In this document: positions 22,166-33,690 of the stretch, piece by piece | Numbering within the stretch: position 1 is the first letter of the stretch | Layout of the letters: each line of letters begins with the position of its first letter | DNA from: Apricaphanius iberus | Lineage: Eukaryota; Chordata; Actinopteri; Cyprinodontiformes; Aphaniidae | Assembly: GCA_028564705.1 (NCBI GenBank) | Contig: JAPXFQ010000484.1 | Coordinates: forward strand, 301,807 to 365,806 | Length of the DNA: 64,000 nucleotides | Direction of reading: 5' to 3' | Translations under genes and position numbers: made by a program | Notes under the pieces: model-generated | Seen by the model: the letters and a program-made list of their open reading frames with translations, nothing else | Databases searched by the model: none | Told to the model about the DNA's origin: nothing

Positions 22166-22640
22166 TCAGACCCTTTTTTTGCATGTCATTAATGCAGCTA
22201 CAATACATTTCCCACACACCACTTTCTCACATGGCAGTGTCAGTCGCGGCTCTCCCACTGCAGACGGTTCGCTCACTAGCGGCGCTTTGCTGAGCGTGTG
22301 ATTATTAAGCAGCTCTTTTAGCAGAGCCAGGATAAAATCCCTACGTCTGATGGTGACTTTTACACATTTCCTGAACAAAATCCAGGCATTTATGGCAGCT
22401 ATGTCCAGGAGATTGTTAAACACTGCGACAGGCCATGCAATTATCTGTGCAGAAAAATCATTTTTGACAAATCCTTTGTTTAAAACACAAGTAGCACCTA
22501 TTTCCAGCTGTTACAGACACCTTGCCTACTGCAATGTGGTCAGGTGGTGTTGGGGTTACCTTGGACAGCACATTCATGTTGTCGTCCCCTCATTGCTGCT
22601 CCAGGATCAGACAGGAGTTCCAAGAAAATGGGGCCTATAA
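22166..22640 (-). mobile_element. PiggyBac transposase C-terminal fragment
   Basis: The minus strand encodes AWPVAVFNNLLDIAAINAWI, then TIRRRDFILALLKELL, then a Cys-containing tail (LPCEKVVCGKC) in a neighbouring frame. These match the end of the PiggyBac DDE domain and its C-terminal Cys-rich region. No upstream catalytic domain and no clear termini, so it is a dead fragment. Confidence 0.75.
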
Positions 22641-22649
22641 AAGATTCCT

Positions 22650-24142
22650 CCCTCCTATGGACATTCATCATTTTTATTCTACTTTTTTTTACATTGTTTT
22701 ATCTATTAAACAAATCTGGATTCATACTTTAGCAGTTTTTATTGTCTATAAAAAGCTGCTGAACTGACACTAATTTAAATGGATGTATGCTTCACAGTGA
22801 CCTTCAATCTACACTTTATTCAATTTTCAACATTATACTAAAAAATATCAAATTCTAGTTATTAATCAAATTAGAGAAACAATTAAATGTGAAAACAAGT
22901 AATGATATTTGAGTATATGATCACAAAATATAAAGGTAATAAAACATTTTTGCTGTACAAATGGAGCTAATATTACATGTTATGTTGGAGGTCACTGGTT
23001 GATAGTTACACTGATGGGAGATTTTAATAAATCCATCATTTATTTATTGTAATAACTACAGTGTTATAGTACAACCAGACAGTGTTGGGGAAGCAATTTA
23101 TATTTATAAAATGTAATTCAATTTATATTCTGACGTCCTTTGGTTAATATATTTCATGATAATCATGAAAATGATTCATCACAGACAACAATGATAACAT
23201 GTAAAAGAAACAAACATTTACATTTAGTATTTCTTATTGGATCAACTCAGAACAGTAGAAAACAAACTGTGACTGACATTCCATTAAAATAACTCTACCG
23301 CTGTCTGTCATTAGTAGTTACCAACGTAATGTGGAACTTTTCAGCTAAGTCGTCTGGCACAAATATCTGATACAATTTACAGAAGATTCTTTCTGTAAAT
23401 ATTGAGGGATCATGGTTTCACTATACTATAAATGGTGAAACATATGCAAAAATATGCATTTGTCACCATAACAATCATTAAATGACAAAGATAAGACGCA
23501 ATAAATTTCTTCAGATGATGTAGACGCTGCTGCTGCTGCTGCTGGAGGGTCTGCAGCGGAGCGCTTAGTGAGGATTAGGCATAAAGGAAGGTCAGAAAGG
23601 TCAGGCCCCACTTTTAGTTTGGAGCCTTTTTTATTCTTGTGCAACACTGGAGTCATTAGGTTCTCTATACTGTCTAATTTGTCCATATGATTTTATATTG
23701 TTTTGTATATTATTCTATATATTTTAGCCACATTTACATATAAAGTGTATATCATTAAAGTTATGATAATGTAGCAGAATTGTGTTGTCTGTTGTGATGT
23801 TTTTGCATAGAAAGGAGATTAATAAATGAATTAACTGAACTAAGAATCTTAACATCTGGATCCAGTTGTTATAGTAAGAACTGGACTGTCCTAATTGGGA
23901 TTTTAAAATGTCCTCTTTTTAAGCAGATATTCAATGGATAAAATATGTTATATGTTATTAAAAACATGGCTGTTTATGATTTATTGTTGTTTTATTTTTT
24001 ATTTAAACGGTTTATGTTTATTCTTCATTGCAATAAACATTTCAAGCATTTGTCTAGTCATACTGACCTCACAAAGCGGGAAAAAAATGGATCTCCATCT
24101 AAGAAATTATGAAAAAAGGCCGCTTAAAAAACCCCCACACAA
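22650..24142. other. Unassigned AT-rich interval
   Basis: No gene recognised. A (CTG)n run lies at about 23527-23543. A minus-strand frame at 23686-23426 (with a run of Ala) has no family I recognise. Confidence 0.4.
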
Positions 24143-24249
24143 ATCAGGCACCTGTGTGGGCAGCTACAGCCACTACTGACTGACTGAAGGAAGGACCCCA
24201 GCCCACCCAACAACGCTGTGCTCCAGGCTAACTTATTCTGAATTAAACG
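24143..24249 (+). other. Candidate first exon of zinc-finger module 2
   Basis: Paralogue of 8621-8725 with the same donor (AAACG|GTAAGATTTC, intron from 24250). CCCAGCCC replaces CCCATGCCC, so the ATG is missing, and a second single-base deletion (GCTGTGC for GCTGGTGC) changes the frame. It can therefore act only as 5' UTR, with translation starting at AAAATGG in the next exon. The intron to exon B2 would be 9003 nt, and to exon A3 20212 nt. Confidence 0.5.
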
Positions 24250-25051
24250 GTAAGATTTCTTTCCTTATCTTTGCCAGAAATAACATGTAATGTTGATTTA
24301 TCCTTTAAAATGTATTTATCGAGCGGTCATCAAACTCATCAAGTAACCCGTTAAACATTCTGATAGTACGAGGCTTGGAAGCATGTTAGCTTCAGATGCT
24401 AATTAGCTTAGCATAAGGTTCAACAGCAAAGGTAAGCGGCAGCCTGATTCTATTTACTGGGGTTTGTTTGTAAAATCACGTCCATTGGTAGCAGATATAA
24501 ACGGAAGATTAAAGATTACAGAAACATTAGTGGGGATTTGTATATCGGACGATATAAGAGTAACATTTATAAATCTAACATGGGGTTGAACATTGTATGA
24601 AAAGAAAAACAAAAACATCAGAAAGGCAACATACAGATAATATAAAGGTTAAAAATAAAATCAAAATAAAAGCAAGGAGACACAAAGCAGCCAACAGGTT
24701 AATCATATTAGACCAATAAAGGAGCAAATACTAACAGTTTTAATAGCTTTGGTATTCTGGGAATGATATATAGATTTAACATGTTGCTTGGTCTCTGATA
24801 GAAAATGATGAATAGAGAGATTTGTACAATTAAAATGTAGTTTTGTGAATATAAAAATTTGGCCCGTGATATAAGTAAGTTTGTTATATAAAATTGGTCC
24901 GATTTAGTATTTGGGTAATTCACATAACCAAACATCTTATTAAGTGTGAGACAGAAGTTATGTAGAAGAAATTATTAGTGAACAAATAGTGCCAAAATAA
25001 ATGCATAGTATCTTTTTCACTTTATTTAAGAGAAATTTGGATGGTAGAGTC

Positions 25052-26099
25052 TAGGGCTGAACCGTTAATTGCATATGCAATAATATGACAATAGATTTTC
25101 TAATCACAAAGGCTGCGATTTGACTGGTTATAAAGATGAGATCTGGGAAAGTCACATGACCTGTAAGCAGCTCCAACGATGCAGGGAGAGAAGGAAACGC
25201 TGCGTTTAAACCTGTTATTAAATGATCTAATGGTGCGTTTAAACCTGTTATTAAATGACCTAATGGTGCGTTTAAACCTGTTATTAAATGATCTAATGGT
25301 GCGTTTAAACCTGTTATTAAATGATCTAATGGTGCGTTTAAACCTGTTATTAAATGATCTAATGGTGCGTTTAAACCTGTTATTAAATGATCTAATGGTG
25401 CGTTTAAACCTGTTATTAAATGACCTAATGGTGCGTTTAAACCTGTTATTAAATGACCTAATGGTGCGTTTAAACCTGTTATTAAATGACCTAATGGTGC
25501 GTTTAAACCTGTTATTAAATGATCTAATGGTGCGTTTAAACCTGTTATTAAATGACCTAATGGTGCGTTTAAACCTGTTATTAAATGATCTAATGGTGCG
25601 TTTAAACCTGTTATTAAATGATCTAATGGTGCGTTTAAACCTGTTATTAAATGACCTAATGGTGCGTTTAAACCTGTTATTAAATGATCTAATGGTGCGT
25701 TTAAACCTGTTATTAAATGACCTAATGGTGCGTTTAAACCTGTTATTAAATGATCTAATGGTGCGTTTAAACCTGTTATTAATTAATTAATCCGGAGGGA
25801 ATTATTAGCTGGGATCAAAAGGAAGAAAACCTTGATTGCTGAACGACACCGATGACCATCGAGTGTGATGATTAAAAGTAGATAAAGTTTTTAATATTTG
25901 CCTTTGTCTTAAAATAAGTAAATAATTTTATGGAATACAATAAATTATGTGTAAAAATCTGTTTATAATACACAATATTTTTGATTGCATTAATTAAAAA
26001 ATGCATGAGAAAAGCCCCACAAAAATAATTGCATATTAAATCGCTATATTGAAGAAAAAAATCGCAATTAGATTATTTTCCAAAATCGTTCAGCCCTAA
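25052..26099. mobile_element. hAT-like element carrying a minisatellite
   Basis: Bounded by TAGGGCTGAAC on the left and its inverse (CGTTCAGCCCTA) on the right, a common hAT terminus in fish. Right subterminal sequence: AATCGCAATTAGATTATTTT. A clear 8-bp target duplication is not visible. It sits inside the L1 C-terminal region. Confidence 0.65.
25200..25784 (+). repeat. 33-bp minisatellite, 17 full copies plus a partial
   Basis: The unit contains GTGCGTTTAAACCTG and TTATTAAATGAYCTAATG. The only variable site is the Y: copies read T C T T T T C C C T C T T C T C T in order. 33 is a multiple of 3, so the array stays open as an 11-residue repeat (VRLNLLLNDLM), probably by chance. Each unit has the palindrome GTTTAAAC. 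Confidence 0.97.
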
Positions 26100-26195
26100 T
26101 TTAAGTAGATAAAGTTGTTTATATTCAGCCATGCTTCATTTTCGTTTGTCTTAAAATAAGTTTAGCCTATGGAATAGAATAACTTATGAATAAAA
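25872..26195. repeat. Short direct repeat across the hAT boundary
   Basis: AGTAGATAAAGTTTTTAATA through CTTAAAATAAGTAAAT (25872-25955) resembles 26104-26195 just outside the element. One copy lies inside the supposed hAT terminus and one outside. Confidence 0.5.
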
Positions 26196-27199
26196 AAATT
26201 AGTAGAGTCCAGATTTTCCCCCCCCAGTCTAAGTCATAAAAGTGAGCAACTGCATTTGGAGTGTGTGACTTTACCTTCAGAAATAGAGATCTCATGTCAC
26301 AATTGTTCTTTTTTCCAGTAGCAGGGAAACAAATCTTTCCAACAGTGTCTCTAACGGTGGAGCCACCAGATCCCATTTAGCCGAACCGTAAAGGAGCATC
26401 AGTGTCATGGCAGGAATAGCATCAAATGCTACAGCAAATTCCTTTGGTGGAACAGGAAAACTGTATAATGTCAAAAATTCAGCATAAAATAACAAATTAC
26501 CTATTCGGTCATGAAGTAACTAAACAAGATGGATGCCATTAACAAACCAGTTGTTTAAAAATAAAGATTTATTATTATATGTCCTTGTTGTTCTACATAG
26601 AATTATTTGGGGGGAAATTAAGTTTGTAAAGTAAGGACCAGGAAAGAAGCATTTGTTAAAGAGAGTTTGACAACTGAAGAGGGATTTTATTAATGGTATA
26701 TTTGCATAAAAGCACAAACTTGAAGTCACCTAATTTTGAGAATATATAATTAGGAATGAAATTCCAATTTGAAATTGGAATACTTAGAAAAATGTTTGAT
26801 CCATTTTGTTTTCAAGACATTATTTAATGTTGGGAAATGAAGAAAGTTTACACCACCCTTTGAATAGGAGTTTGAAGGGGCGGATTTTTTAATATAGTGG
26901 ATTCTGTTTTTCTAAAACAGTTTATCAGCATTTCCAAAATCCCTTTGTGTGATAAGCCGTCTGCTTTGAGAGATGCGTCTCGTTGAAGCCATGAATTAAA
27001 TCTAGTTTGAGTCTTTTTTTTGTTGTTGTAACTGATCCAAGTTAAGAGAGCATCTTTGGGATTGATTCTTATCAATAATGATACCCAGATAAGTGAAGGA
27101 ATCTGTCACTGGGATACCATCGATAGAGGAGAGTGTACAGTGTTTGAGGGCGAAGAGCTCATATTATCCAATAATTAAATGAAGACCACATGCCTTATG

Positions 27200-28149
27200 C
27201 CCCGTTTCCACTTGGGCCAGTACAGAATGGAACTGGTAGGTTTTGTTTCCATTACCATCTCAAAAGAACTGTAGAGGACGAGGACGTGGACGGGCTTAGC
27301 TTAACAAAAGCTCCAGAAAAATGCATCTCTCTTCTGCTTTTGAAGATTTAATCTTCGGAAAACAGACTTTTTTTTTTAACCAATGAAGGGTTTGGCCTTG
27401 TTTGATAATTTTAGTCGGGGAATCATATTTTGACACAAAAATAAATAGAAGAAATACTGCACTGAAAAATCTTAAAGTAAAAGTAGCCTACTGCTCTACC
27501 AATAAAATAGTTGTTGGTTTTATTTATTTAAAAGCAAAACCTAAAGCATCCACCAGCATGTTTTCCTTCCAGATTTGACAACATCTCAGTAAAAATCTGA
27601 TGATCTACAAGCTGAACAATGCATTGGAGGTTTAGAAGAGAAAATGATTCATCAGAATTATTATTTCTCCATCTTCATTCATTTATCGAGCGTCCACACT
27701 GTTCAGCACTAAACGTACAGAACTGATCAGGCCACTTTCTTGATGTCAAAACTTGGTTTAAACATTTTTTTTTAATCTAGAAAAAGTCTGTGAACCTGAA
27801 CCTACTGTAAAAAAGACTTTAAGCACAGCAATAGCGGAACATGAACCTGGACCTACAAGTAGCGACTATTACGGTCTGATTCAAAATGCACAACATTTCC
27901 ACTGATCTTATTGCTTAGAGAGGTAACTCCTCCAGAACTTTCTGAACCATGTGAGAACCATTAGTCATCCATTGTGATTTCCAGAAAGTAGTGCCCATTT
28001 TAACAGTGAAAAAAGTCAGTTTTTTGCTGATTTGCAAATGAAAAAAAAGTTTTACATTTAACAGAATCTCTTAAACCCCAAACATTGAGTGAAAACAAAG
28101 AAATATACACAGAAATGAACAGTTTGCCTCCTTCCAGTAACAAAAATAT
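27200..28149. other. Insertion of unknown type between L1 parts
   Basis: Starts GCCCCGTTTCCACTTGGGCC, which resembles MITE termini that begin with a 'CCCCGTTTCCAC' box, but no matching right end was found. No coding capacity. It separates L1 ORF1 from the RT remnant. Confidence 0.35.
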
Positions 28150-29005
28150 TTATTGCACAACAAACTTTTATTTTTGAAAAGCCCTTTTTTCATCACTAAC
28201 CTCATGAAGCAACTTGATGCTTTCACGATGGCTGATCTCCATCATGGTAGAGCCATGATCCGCAGGCGATGCAGGAGTGTGGTGCATTTCCTTCCCTTCA
28301 ATTATCACAAGGACCCCTGCAAAGTGGGCTCCGTCTCCTTCTTTCCTCGCTTTGTCAATAAGAGGCCGGAGCTTCTCTCTGAGCGCTCTGTCAGCAGAAG
28401 TAAATCCTCAGGGAATCTAAAGTTATTATCCTTCAGGAATGTGCAGCTCTTTGCTTTCTTCCAGACCAAATCTCGTGCTGACCTGGTGGAGAATGGCAGT
28501 AATGACTGCTTCTTGTTTCTGCTCAGGTACTCCATGAAGCTTTAGGTTCCAACGCCGGTAACCTCTCTGTCATCTTTAATTCCACTTGGGACAGCCTTCT
28601 ATCGTTCTCTGCAGCAGCTTTGACAGTTATGGTGCTATTTTTAAGAGAGTCGACTTTCGAGAACATGATGTCAATTGTTTTCTTCATGGCCTCATTGTTA
28701 AATGTTGTTAGAACATTCATTAATTAAGGCTGCAATGCTGGTTGGACATAGCGATAATGAGAACTCGGTAGTTGAGTGCGAGCTGGACTCTTGTTAAGCT
28801 AGTAGGCTAACCAGCTAACCAATCGTCTCTTCAAACGGTTTAAAACAGCGGGTGGAGTAGTGTTATTGCAAACTGATAGAAACTAGTATGGAAGAGTAAG
28901 TCAGTCGCTTTAAGCCCTTCAGGTGCAGTTGGAAAGAAGGTAAAACTCAAGTCCGCTTGGCTCTAAAAACGAACGTCTGCCCTTGCCGCCATCTTGCCCA
29001 ACTCT
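28150..29005 (-). mobile_element. L1-type LINE ORF1 and 5' UTR
   Basis: Minus strand from 28720: a coiled-coil-like segment (EAMKKTIDIMFSKVDSLKNS), then RRWNLKLHGVPEQKQEAV, then FLKDNNFRFPEDLLLLTERS, the order of an L1 ORF1 (coiled coil, RRM, C-terminal domain), with frameshifts. The upstream end holds CAAGATGGCGGC (28996-28985, minus). The endonuclease and first half of RT are missing between this and 27195. Confidence 0.75.
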
Positions 29006-29038
29006 CCACAACCAGATCTATTTATCAGGGGGTGCTTG

Positions 29039-29110
29039 CCGAAAACGTCACACTATGGTAGCCTAACTTGGACAAACAACAAGCACTATATGGTTACATT
29101 TTATGTTAAT
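29039..29110 (+). other. Intron segment shared with 10818-10890
   Basis: GAAAACGTCACACTATGG and following bases match module 1. It directly follows the 5' end of the L1. Confidence 0.65.
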
Positions 29111-29450
29111 TACATCTCCTTGGGGATATTTAGAAAACATGACATCTTTTCTAATACTGCTCTATTACACATGGCCTTTGGAACGAGTTTAGCAGGTTGT
29201 TATTTACTGTATTTTGACGGGTTTTCCTACCATGTAAAATATTCTATTTATTTTTTAGAAAACCCCAAAAAGATGATACATTCAGCTATACATCAAATCA
29301 ATATCAGGCTATCAATAAGAAGGCTGTCAGAATAATTCACATACGTGCATTTTGCGTGTACGGTATTTAGATTACATCCCTGGCTGTTTTTTATGTGAGT
29401 TAATATGCTGTTAAAAAGTATATGTATCGTCCTTAATAATCGGCATTAGA

Positions 29451-29722
29451 TAGGGCTGGGCGATATAGAAAAAAAAGCTTACCGATAAAAAAAAAGTCAT
29501 ATTGATCGATATCGATAATTATCGATAAAAAAAAATCACATAATGTAAAAACTATATTGTAAGTGCCCAGTCATTTTGTTATTCTTCATTGAACTAATTT
29601 TAACTAAGCATTAAATTCATTAAATTTTCAAACACTTCTTTTTATCATAAGTTTGCAAGACAGAAACAAACCAAGAGACCTGAGTAACATCAGTAAATAC
29701 AAAGAAAAGTAATATTAGTAAC

Positions 29723-29770
<48 letters not shown>

Positions 29771-30665
29771 TATGTTAGTAATTTAAATTAAAGGCTTATT
29801 TTTATTCTTTTTAATCTTTTAAAAATTTATGACACTTAATAATGGATAATTAATAATATAATAAATAAAATAAATAAATAAAATAATAAATAAAAAAAAT
29901 AATTAATGGATGAAACCCTTAAAGTAGTTTGTCAATAAAGTTTAGTCAAATTCTCTTCAGCTGTAGGCTAAAGCTAAAGCTAACTAGCTACTCACCAGTG
30001 TTGATGGTCTCCAACACTGCAGCTCAGTCACTGAGACCCGAAGCCAGCAGGTCTATCAACCCCTGTTGTGTTTTTTTAAGCGTTTTTTCGCTTCTGATGA
30101 CCAGGAGAAGAACCGAGGGGAGATTTTAACAGCCACAGATGTTAGCAACGCGACGCGACCTGGGTACGTTTCCTGTGTCTCTGTAAGAGATTCGTAGCGA
30201 GCTGGGAGAGGGAAGTCCTGCTTAAAACAGCTCATCGTAGTTTTATATTTCGTTCATTATCGCTACGTTTCGTGTTTTAGTGCATCGAGGATCGGTTCAA
30301 AACGGGACGTAACCTTTACCAGAGCCACTGAAACATTTATCCGGAACAACGTCCTCTGCTGCTTCTTTGTTGTTACGTCTGAGCGCGCCGAAGCTACGGT
30401 TAAAGTCTGTTTCAGCTCAAATCATTTCATCCTTTTTGTGGTTTGAAAGCAGAGAGGGTGGCTGACAGAGCTGCGTGCGCCATTGTTAATTATTCGTTTG
30501 GAATAAGTAATGATTGTTGTATTGAGCTGTCTGATGGGATATAATGAAAAAATGAGGGGAAACTTTTTTTTTTCTATCGATCTTTTTTATCGACCCCTTT
30601 TTTTTTCTATCGCACCACACGTCTATCGTCGATATATATTGCTATCGAATTATCGCCCAGCCCTA
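29451..30665. mobile_element. hAT element, 1215 bp, non-autonomous
   Basis: The termini TAGGGCTGGGCGATAT and ATCGCCCAGCCCTA are inverted. Flanking octamers GCATTAGA (29443-29450) and GCTTTAGA (30666-30673) differ by one base, consistent with an old 8-bp duplication. The subterminal regions are rich in ATCGAT. The core (about 29930-30480) is GC-richer. No transposase seen. Confidence 0.85.
29727..29766. repeat. (AT)n microsatellite
   Basis: About 20 AT dinucleotides inside the hAT element. Confidence 0.95.
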
Positions 30666-30673
30666 GCTTTAGA

Positions 30674-31689
30674 TATCGACCATCTGCCACCAAATTCTTT
30701 AAAAAATCTATCGGCATCGGCCTTAAAAAAACCACATCGTCGGCCTCTACTTGACTCAAAAAAAAAAATCATCCAAAGTATTTTGTGATTTTCAAATTCA
30801 ACGTTGCTCATTCTGTAAATTAAAACAAAAAACAATATTCTATTGGTTTTTTTGCTTTCATGCTCGCTGCCAGAAGTGTAACATAATTCAAAGGGGATTC
30901 TTAATCCCACATGGTGCAGGAGAGTGATGTTCCAAACCAGTATACAAAAAACCCTGGGTGGTGTTTGCACCCGTTTACTGAGATTCTACTTCTTTGATCC
31001 GGCTGCTGTTCTTTAGGAATGTAGACTAAAGTCCTGTAATTCATGCAGCCAAACGGGCGTTTTCACAGACAGAGTAACAAATCCAACCCAAAAAAGTGTT
31101 TAGGCTGCTAAAACAAAAGCGGGTAAGGGCTTTGAGAAAGTTGAGGGTGTGTTTGAAAATCTATTAGCTGTAGGCTGCTCTCTCTAGAGGTGCAGACACT
31201 TCTAGCACTTCCTAGTGGTAACATAATGACGTTAAAATACATCACAGTTTGAGGGAAGGGCAGTTACTCAGAGAGCAGGATTACTTAGATGTTAAGGGGG
31301 TCTCGATTTTGCATCGAAATCGATCGAAATTATGTTACGACCGTGCACATCGAAATCCAAAAGAAGATCGCGATCACCTCCTCTTCCTGTGTTTACTGTG
31401 CGTCCGTCTCTGGTCTCCGTAGCAACAGTTAGCAAGTGACCATTTTTGATACATTTTTTACGATTTGACCGGACTCTAAAATATCTGCATTGCACATTTT
31501 AATGTTGAATAGTAAAACAAAAAAGTTCTACTTCCTTTGTTTATATGTGTCCTTATTCAAGCTGATAGCCACGGGTTAACTTCATTGTATCATTTCATAC
31601 TTATTTGATAACTTAAAAGAATATTTTATGTGCGTTTAATTAAAAGGGTAATATCTGAATATTGCAATTATTTTTTTGAGAATCTAGTG
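30674..31689. other. Unassigned intron interval of module 2
   Basis: No coding sequence recognised. 31300-31380 is rich in ATCGAAATCGATCG-type steps and may be another hAT terminus fragment. Confidence 0.3.
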
Positions 31690-32010
31690 GGGGTGGCAGA
31701 TGTTACGTTTGGTAGCCTCGTTATTCTCAGTTTTTCTACAATGATTGGCTGAAACTCGTTCACTGCGCTGCTGCATCATGTCGTCAGACCTGAGAACAGC
31801 ACATTTAGCACAGAACTTAAATGTGTGCAGCTTTCTTTAGTACTTTAGAGGAGCGAGTCGTACCAGCGTATGTAGATGTTCAATTACGTACTTGCTGCAC
31901 AAAATGAGTAACGTGCAGGTTGGCATTTTGTGGGCGTGGCACTGGAATTTCTGCCGTGGCGGAGCGCCATGGTAACGCCTATGTAAGGGAAACACTGGGC
32001 TACTAACGAA
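31690..32010 (+). other. Intron segment shared with 11690-12010
   Basis: Second copy of the roughly 320-bp host segment, ending GGGAAACACTGGGCTACTAA. Confidence 0.75.
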
Positions 32011-32029
32011 AATTGATATGGGCCGAAAT

Positions 32030-32720
32030 ATATGGGGCCACCACTCTCCTGCAGCGGTTTTCCCAGCAGCTGCTTCATCCGTCCCAGGTGGTGCAAAGCT
32101 CTATGTAAAGCTGGGCTACCTGGGAAACTGTGCGGCTCGGTTTCATAATCAGCCCACGTTCGCGGCGGTTGCCGCTATGCCTTCGCTGGGCTTTCTCCAC
32201 GTACCATTGGCTGACTCGGCTGCTCATCTTTGGGACCCGCCTCTGCTCGTTCGGGATAGGCTGCTCTTCCCGTCAGTCCTGGCGAGGCTGCTGGCCGTTG
32301 GCTCCGAATCAGTGGGGCGGAGTCCAAGTCCGGGTCTGGCTTGGGCAGCTTCAAAGCCTGTAGATCTGAAAACATCTGTTTATCTGAAGCATATGGAGGG
32401 GGATAAAGCATATTATTAGTAGATCTACTGTCCATAGCTGCGTCAGGCGAAGGAGTTCTGACGTTTGTTTGTGTAGTATCTGTGTAAAGGTGAAGCGGAT
32501 GGTTGTGTTCAAAGAATTATCCTGTATTTTATTCTCTTTACGCGTGGAACGCTCGGGTTTCAGAGACGTATTATCACGGCGACCAGCCACTGCGCCTGTC
32601 AAATCTTTAGCGCCTCCCAGATTTGTAAAGCCAGTTTGAGGCTTTAGGATGAGGGAGAATTCCTTCAAAGTTTGGAGACTTTATTACAATTCAGATTGAT
32701 CAATCAAGAGGACAGCATCA
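32030..32720 (-). mobile_element. Possible LTR-element or retrovirus-like fragment
   Basis: Read on the minus strand, 32720-32640 has a polyadenylation-like AATAAAG in an LTR-like context. It is followed by open frames including a Pro/Arg-rich segment (MLYPPPYASDK; SAPLIRSQRP) that resembles a gag matrix/linker region. It breaks the homology between the two modules, so it is an insertion. No pol motif is present. Identification is weak. Confidence 0.3.
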
Positions 32721-33090
32721 CATCACAGAAAATGCAGAATAATGACCCGTCTCAACTTTACAACAGGCTTCTATTATTTCTAGTAACCTTGCGTCGATCT
32801 ATTCTACTTGATAAAGTACGGCTCTCAGGGTGAGAGTATCAGACTTGACGGCGCCTTTCTCTTTGATTAGAAAGCTGTGAACTTTACATAGTCCGAAGAA
32901 CCATCTCCATGGTAACGCAGGATGTGGACTATCATTATCAAAACACTCTGACCATGACTTGGGTATCGGCGTCACTCAATAAGACTAACTTTTTCTACAA
33001 CATTAAGTAAACATGCGTCACAGTTGATCACAAAGTACAGATAAATCATAACACTAAATGTTTCCACCACTATTACAATAAATACATTAG

Positions 33091-33185
33091 TTGGCTACTT
33101 AAAGTGAAGGATTTTATCTGGTGGTGAAGGGATATGTGTGGAAGCTGGAATTGATCCTGCAACCTTCTGGTTCCTATGAACTACT
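33091..33185 (+). repeat. Fossil interspersed repeat before exon B2
   Basis: Same degenerate repeat as at 1463 but lacking the final CCCCCTGCTGTAAGGGAG part. Confidence 0.5.
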
Positions 33186-33252
33186 TTTTAACTGCACTTT
33201 GTGTGAATCCAAACTTACATTTATTAATTGTATCCATATTGTGTTCCTTCAG

Positions 33253-33473
33253 GTATCAAGCAGATGCTGCCTGTTAAAATGGAAGCTCCTGAAGAAACAA
33301 GTCATGATCTGGTCCTGAAGCTCTCAGAGTCCTCCTACATAAAAGAAGAAGAATTGAAGGAAGTGTTGAATGATCAAGAGGGAAAGCAGCTCTGTGTGAA
33401 GGAGGAAAACACTGACCTTTTTCCTGTTTCTACCACCGCATCCAACAACTGGGAGTTCAAGCAGTTTGGTTAG
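33253..33473 (+). CDS. Zinc-finger family exon B2, finger array lost
   Basis: Paralogue of exon B1. The acceptor TTCCTTCAG ends at 33252, entry is phase 1, and it has the same acidic leader (MEAPEETSHD, SSYIKEEELKEVLNDQEGKQL). It ends EFKQFG and a TAG stop at 33471-33473. It has one extra Glu codon and one codon fewer elsewhere, so the length to the G|GTTAGT donor is again exactly 216 nt, phase 1 to phase 1. Length and frame have been kept in both B copies although the codons differ, which hints at constraint but does not prove it. With no zinc finger it could act only as a short acidic protein or as an internal exon joined to exon A3 at 44462. Confidence 0.55.
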
Positions 33474-33544
33474 TAAGAAATGTTTTAAGGTTAAGAAAAC
33501 TGTAGATTCACAAAACACAATCCAGACACCAACACCATCCTTTA

Positions 33545-33690
33545 CTGGTGACGAATGTGTTACAACAGTCAACAGACAAACCAGAATCCACACGAGAGAA
33601 ACCATTCCACTGTGATCAGTTTAGCTATAAATTAATTGTAAACAAAATAAGAATCCATACAGGGGGAACGATATTTGGTTAAGAATACTG
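33545..33690 (+). pseudogene. Collapsed zinc-finger remnant of unit B2
   Basis: RIHTREKPFHCD-like codons with a 2-base deletion (CACACGAGAGAAACC) run directly into 3'-UTR-like sequence (TTTAGCTATAAATTAATTG). This is the same collapse as at 12840-12945, so the deletion predates the module duplication. Confidence 0.65.

Larger units (their letters stand above)
24690..27195 (-). mobile_element. L1-type LINE RT region (module 2), interrupted
   Basis: The minus strand encodes L1-type RT and C-terminal segments in order from 27195 down: SIDGIPVTDSFTYLG-like; LTWISYNNKKKTQTRF; LYSFPVPPKEFAVAFDAIP; VGKICFPATGKKNN; MFGYVNYPNTKSDQFYITNL; RPSNMLNLYIIPRIPKLL. The hAT-like element at 25052-26099 splits the last parts. 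The catalytic motif is missing: the copy begins just after it. Confidence 0.8.

Noticed and set aside
23426..23686. Ala-rich minus-strand frame as a gene
   Set aside because: The Ala run is a translated CTG repeat, and the rest matches no family I recognise.
25179..25790. 203-residue open frame of perfect 11-residue Leu-rich repeats
   Set aside because: It is the translation of a 33-bp minisatellite whose period is a multiple of three. There is no homology, and it lies inside a non-autonomous transposon.
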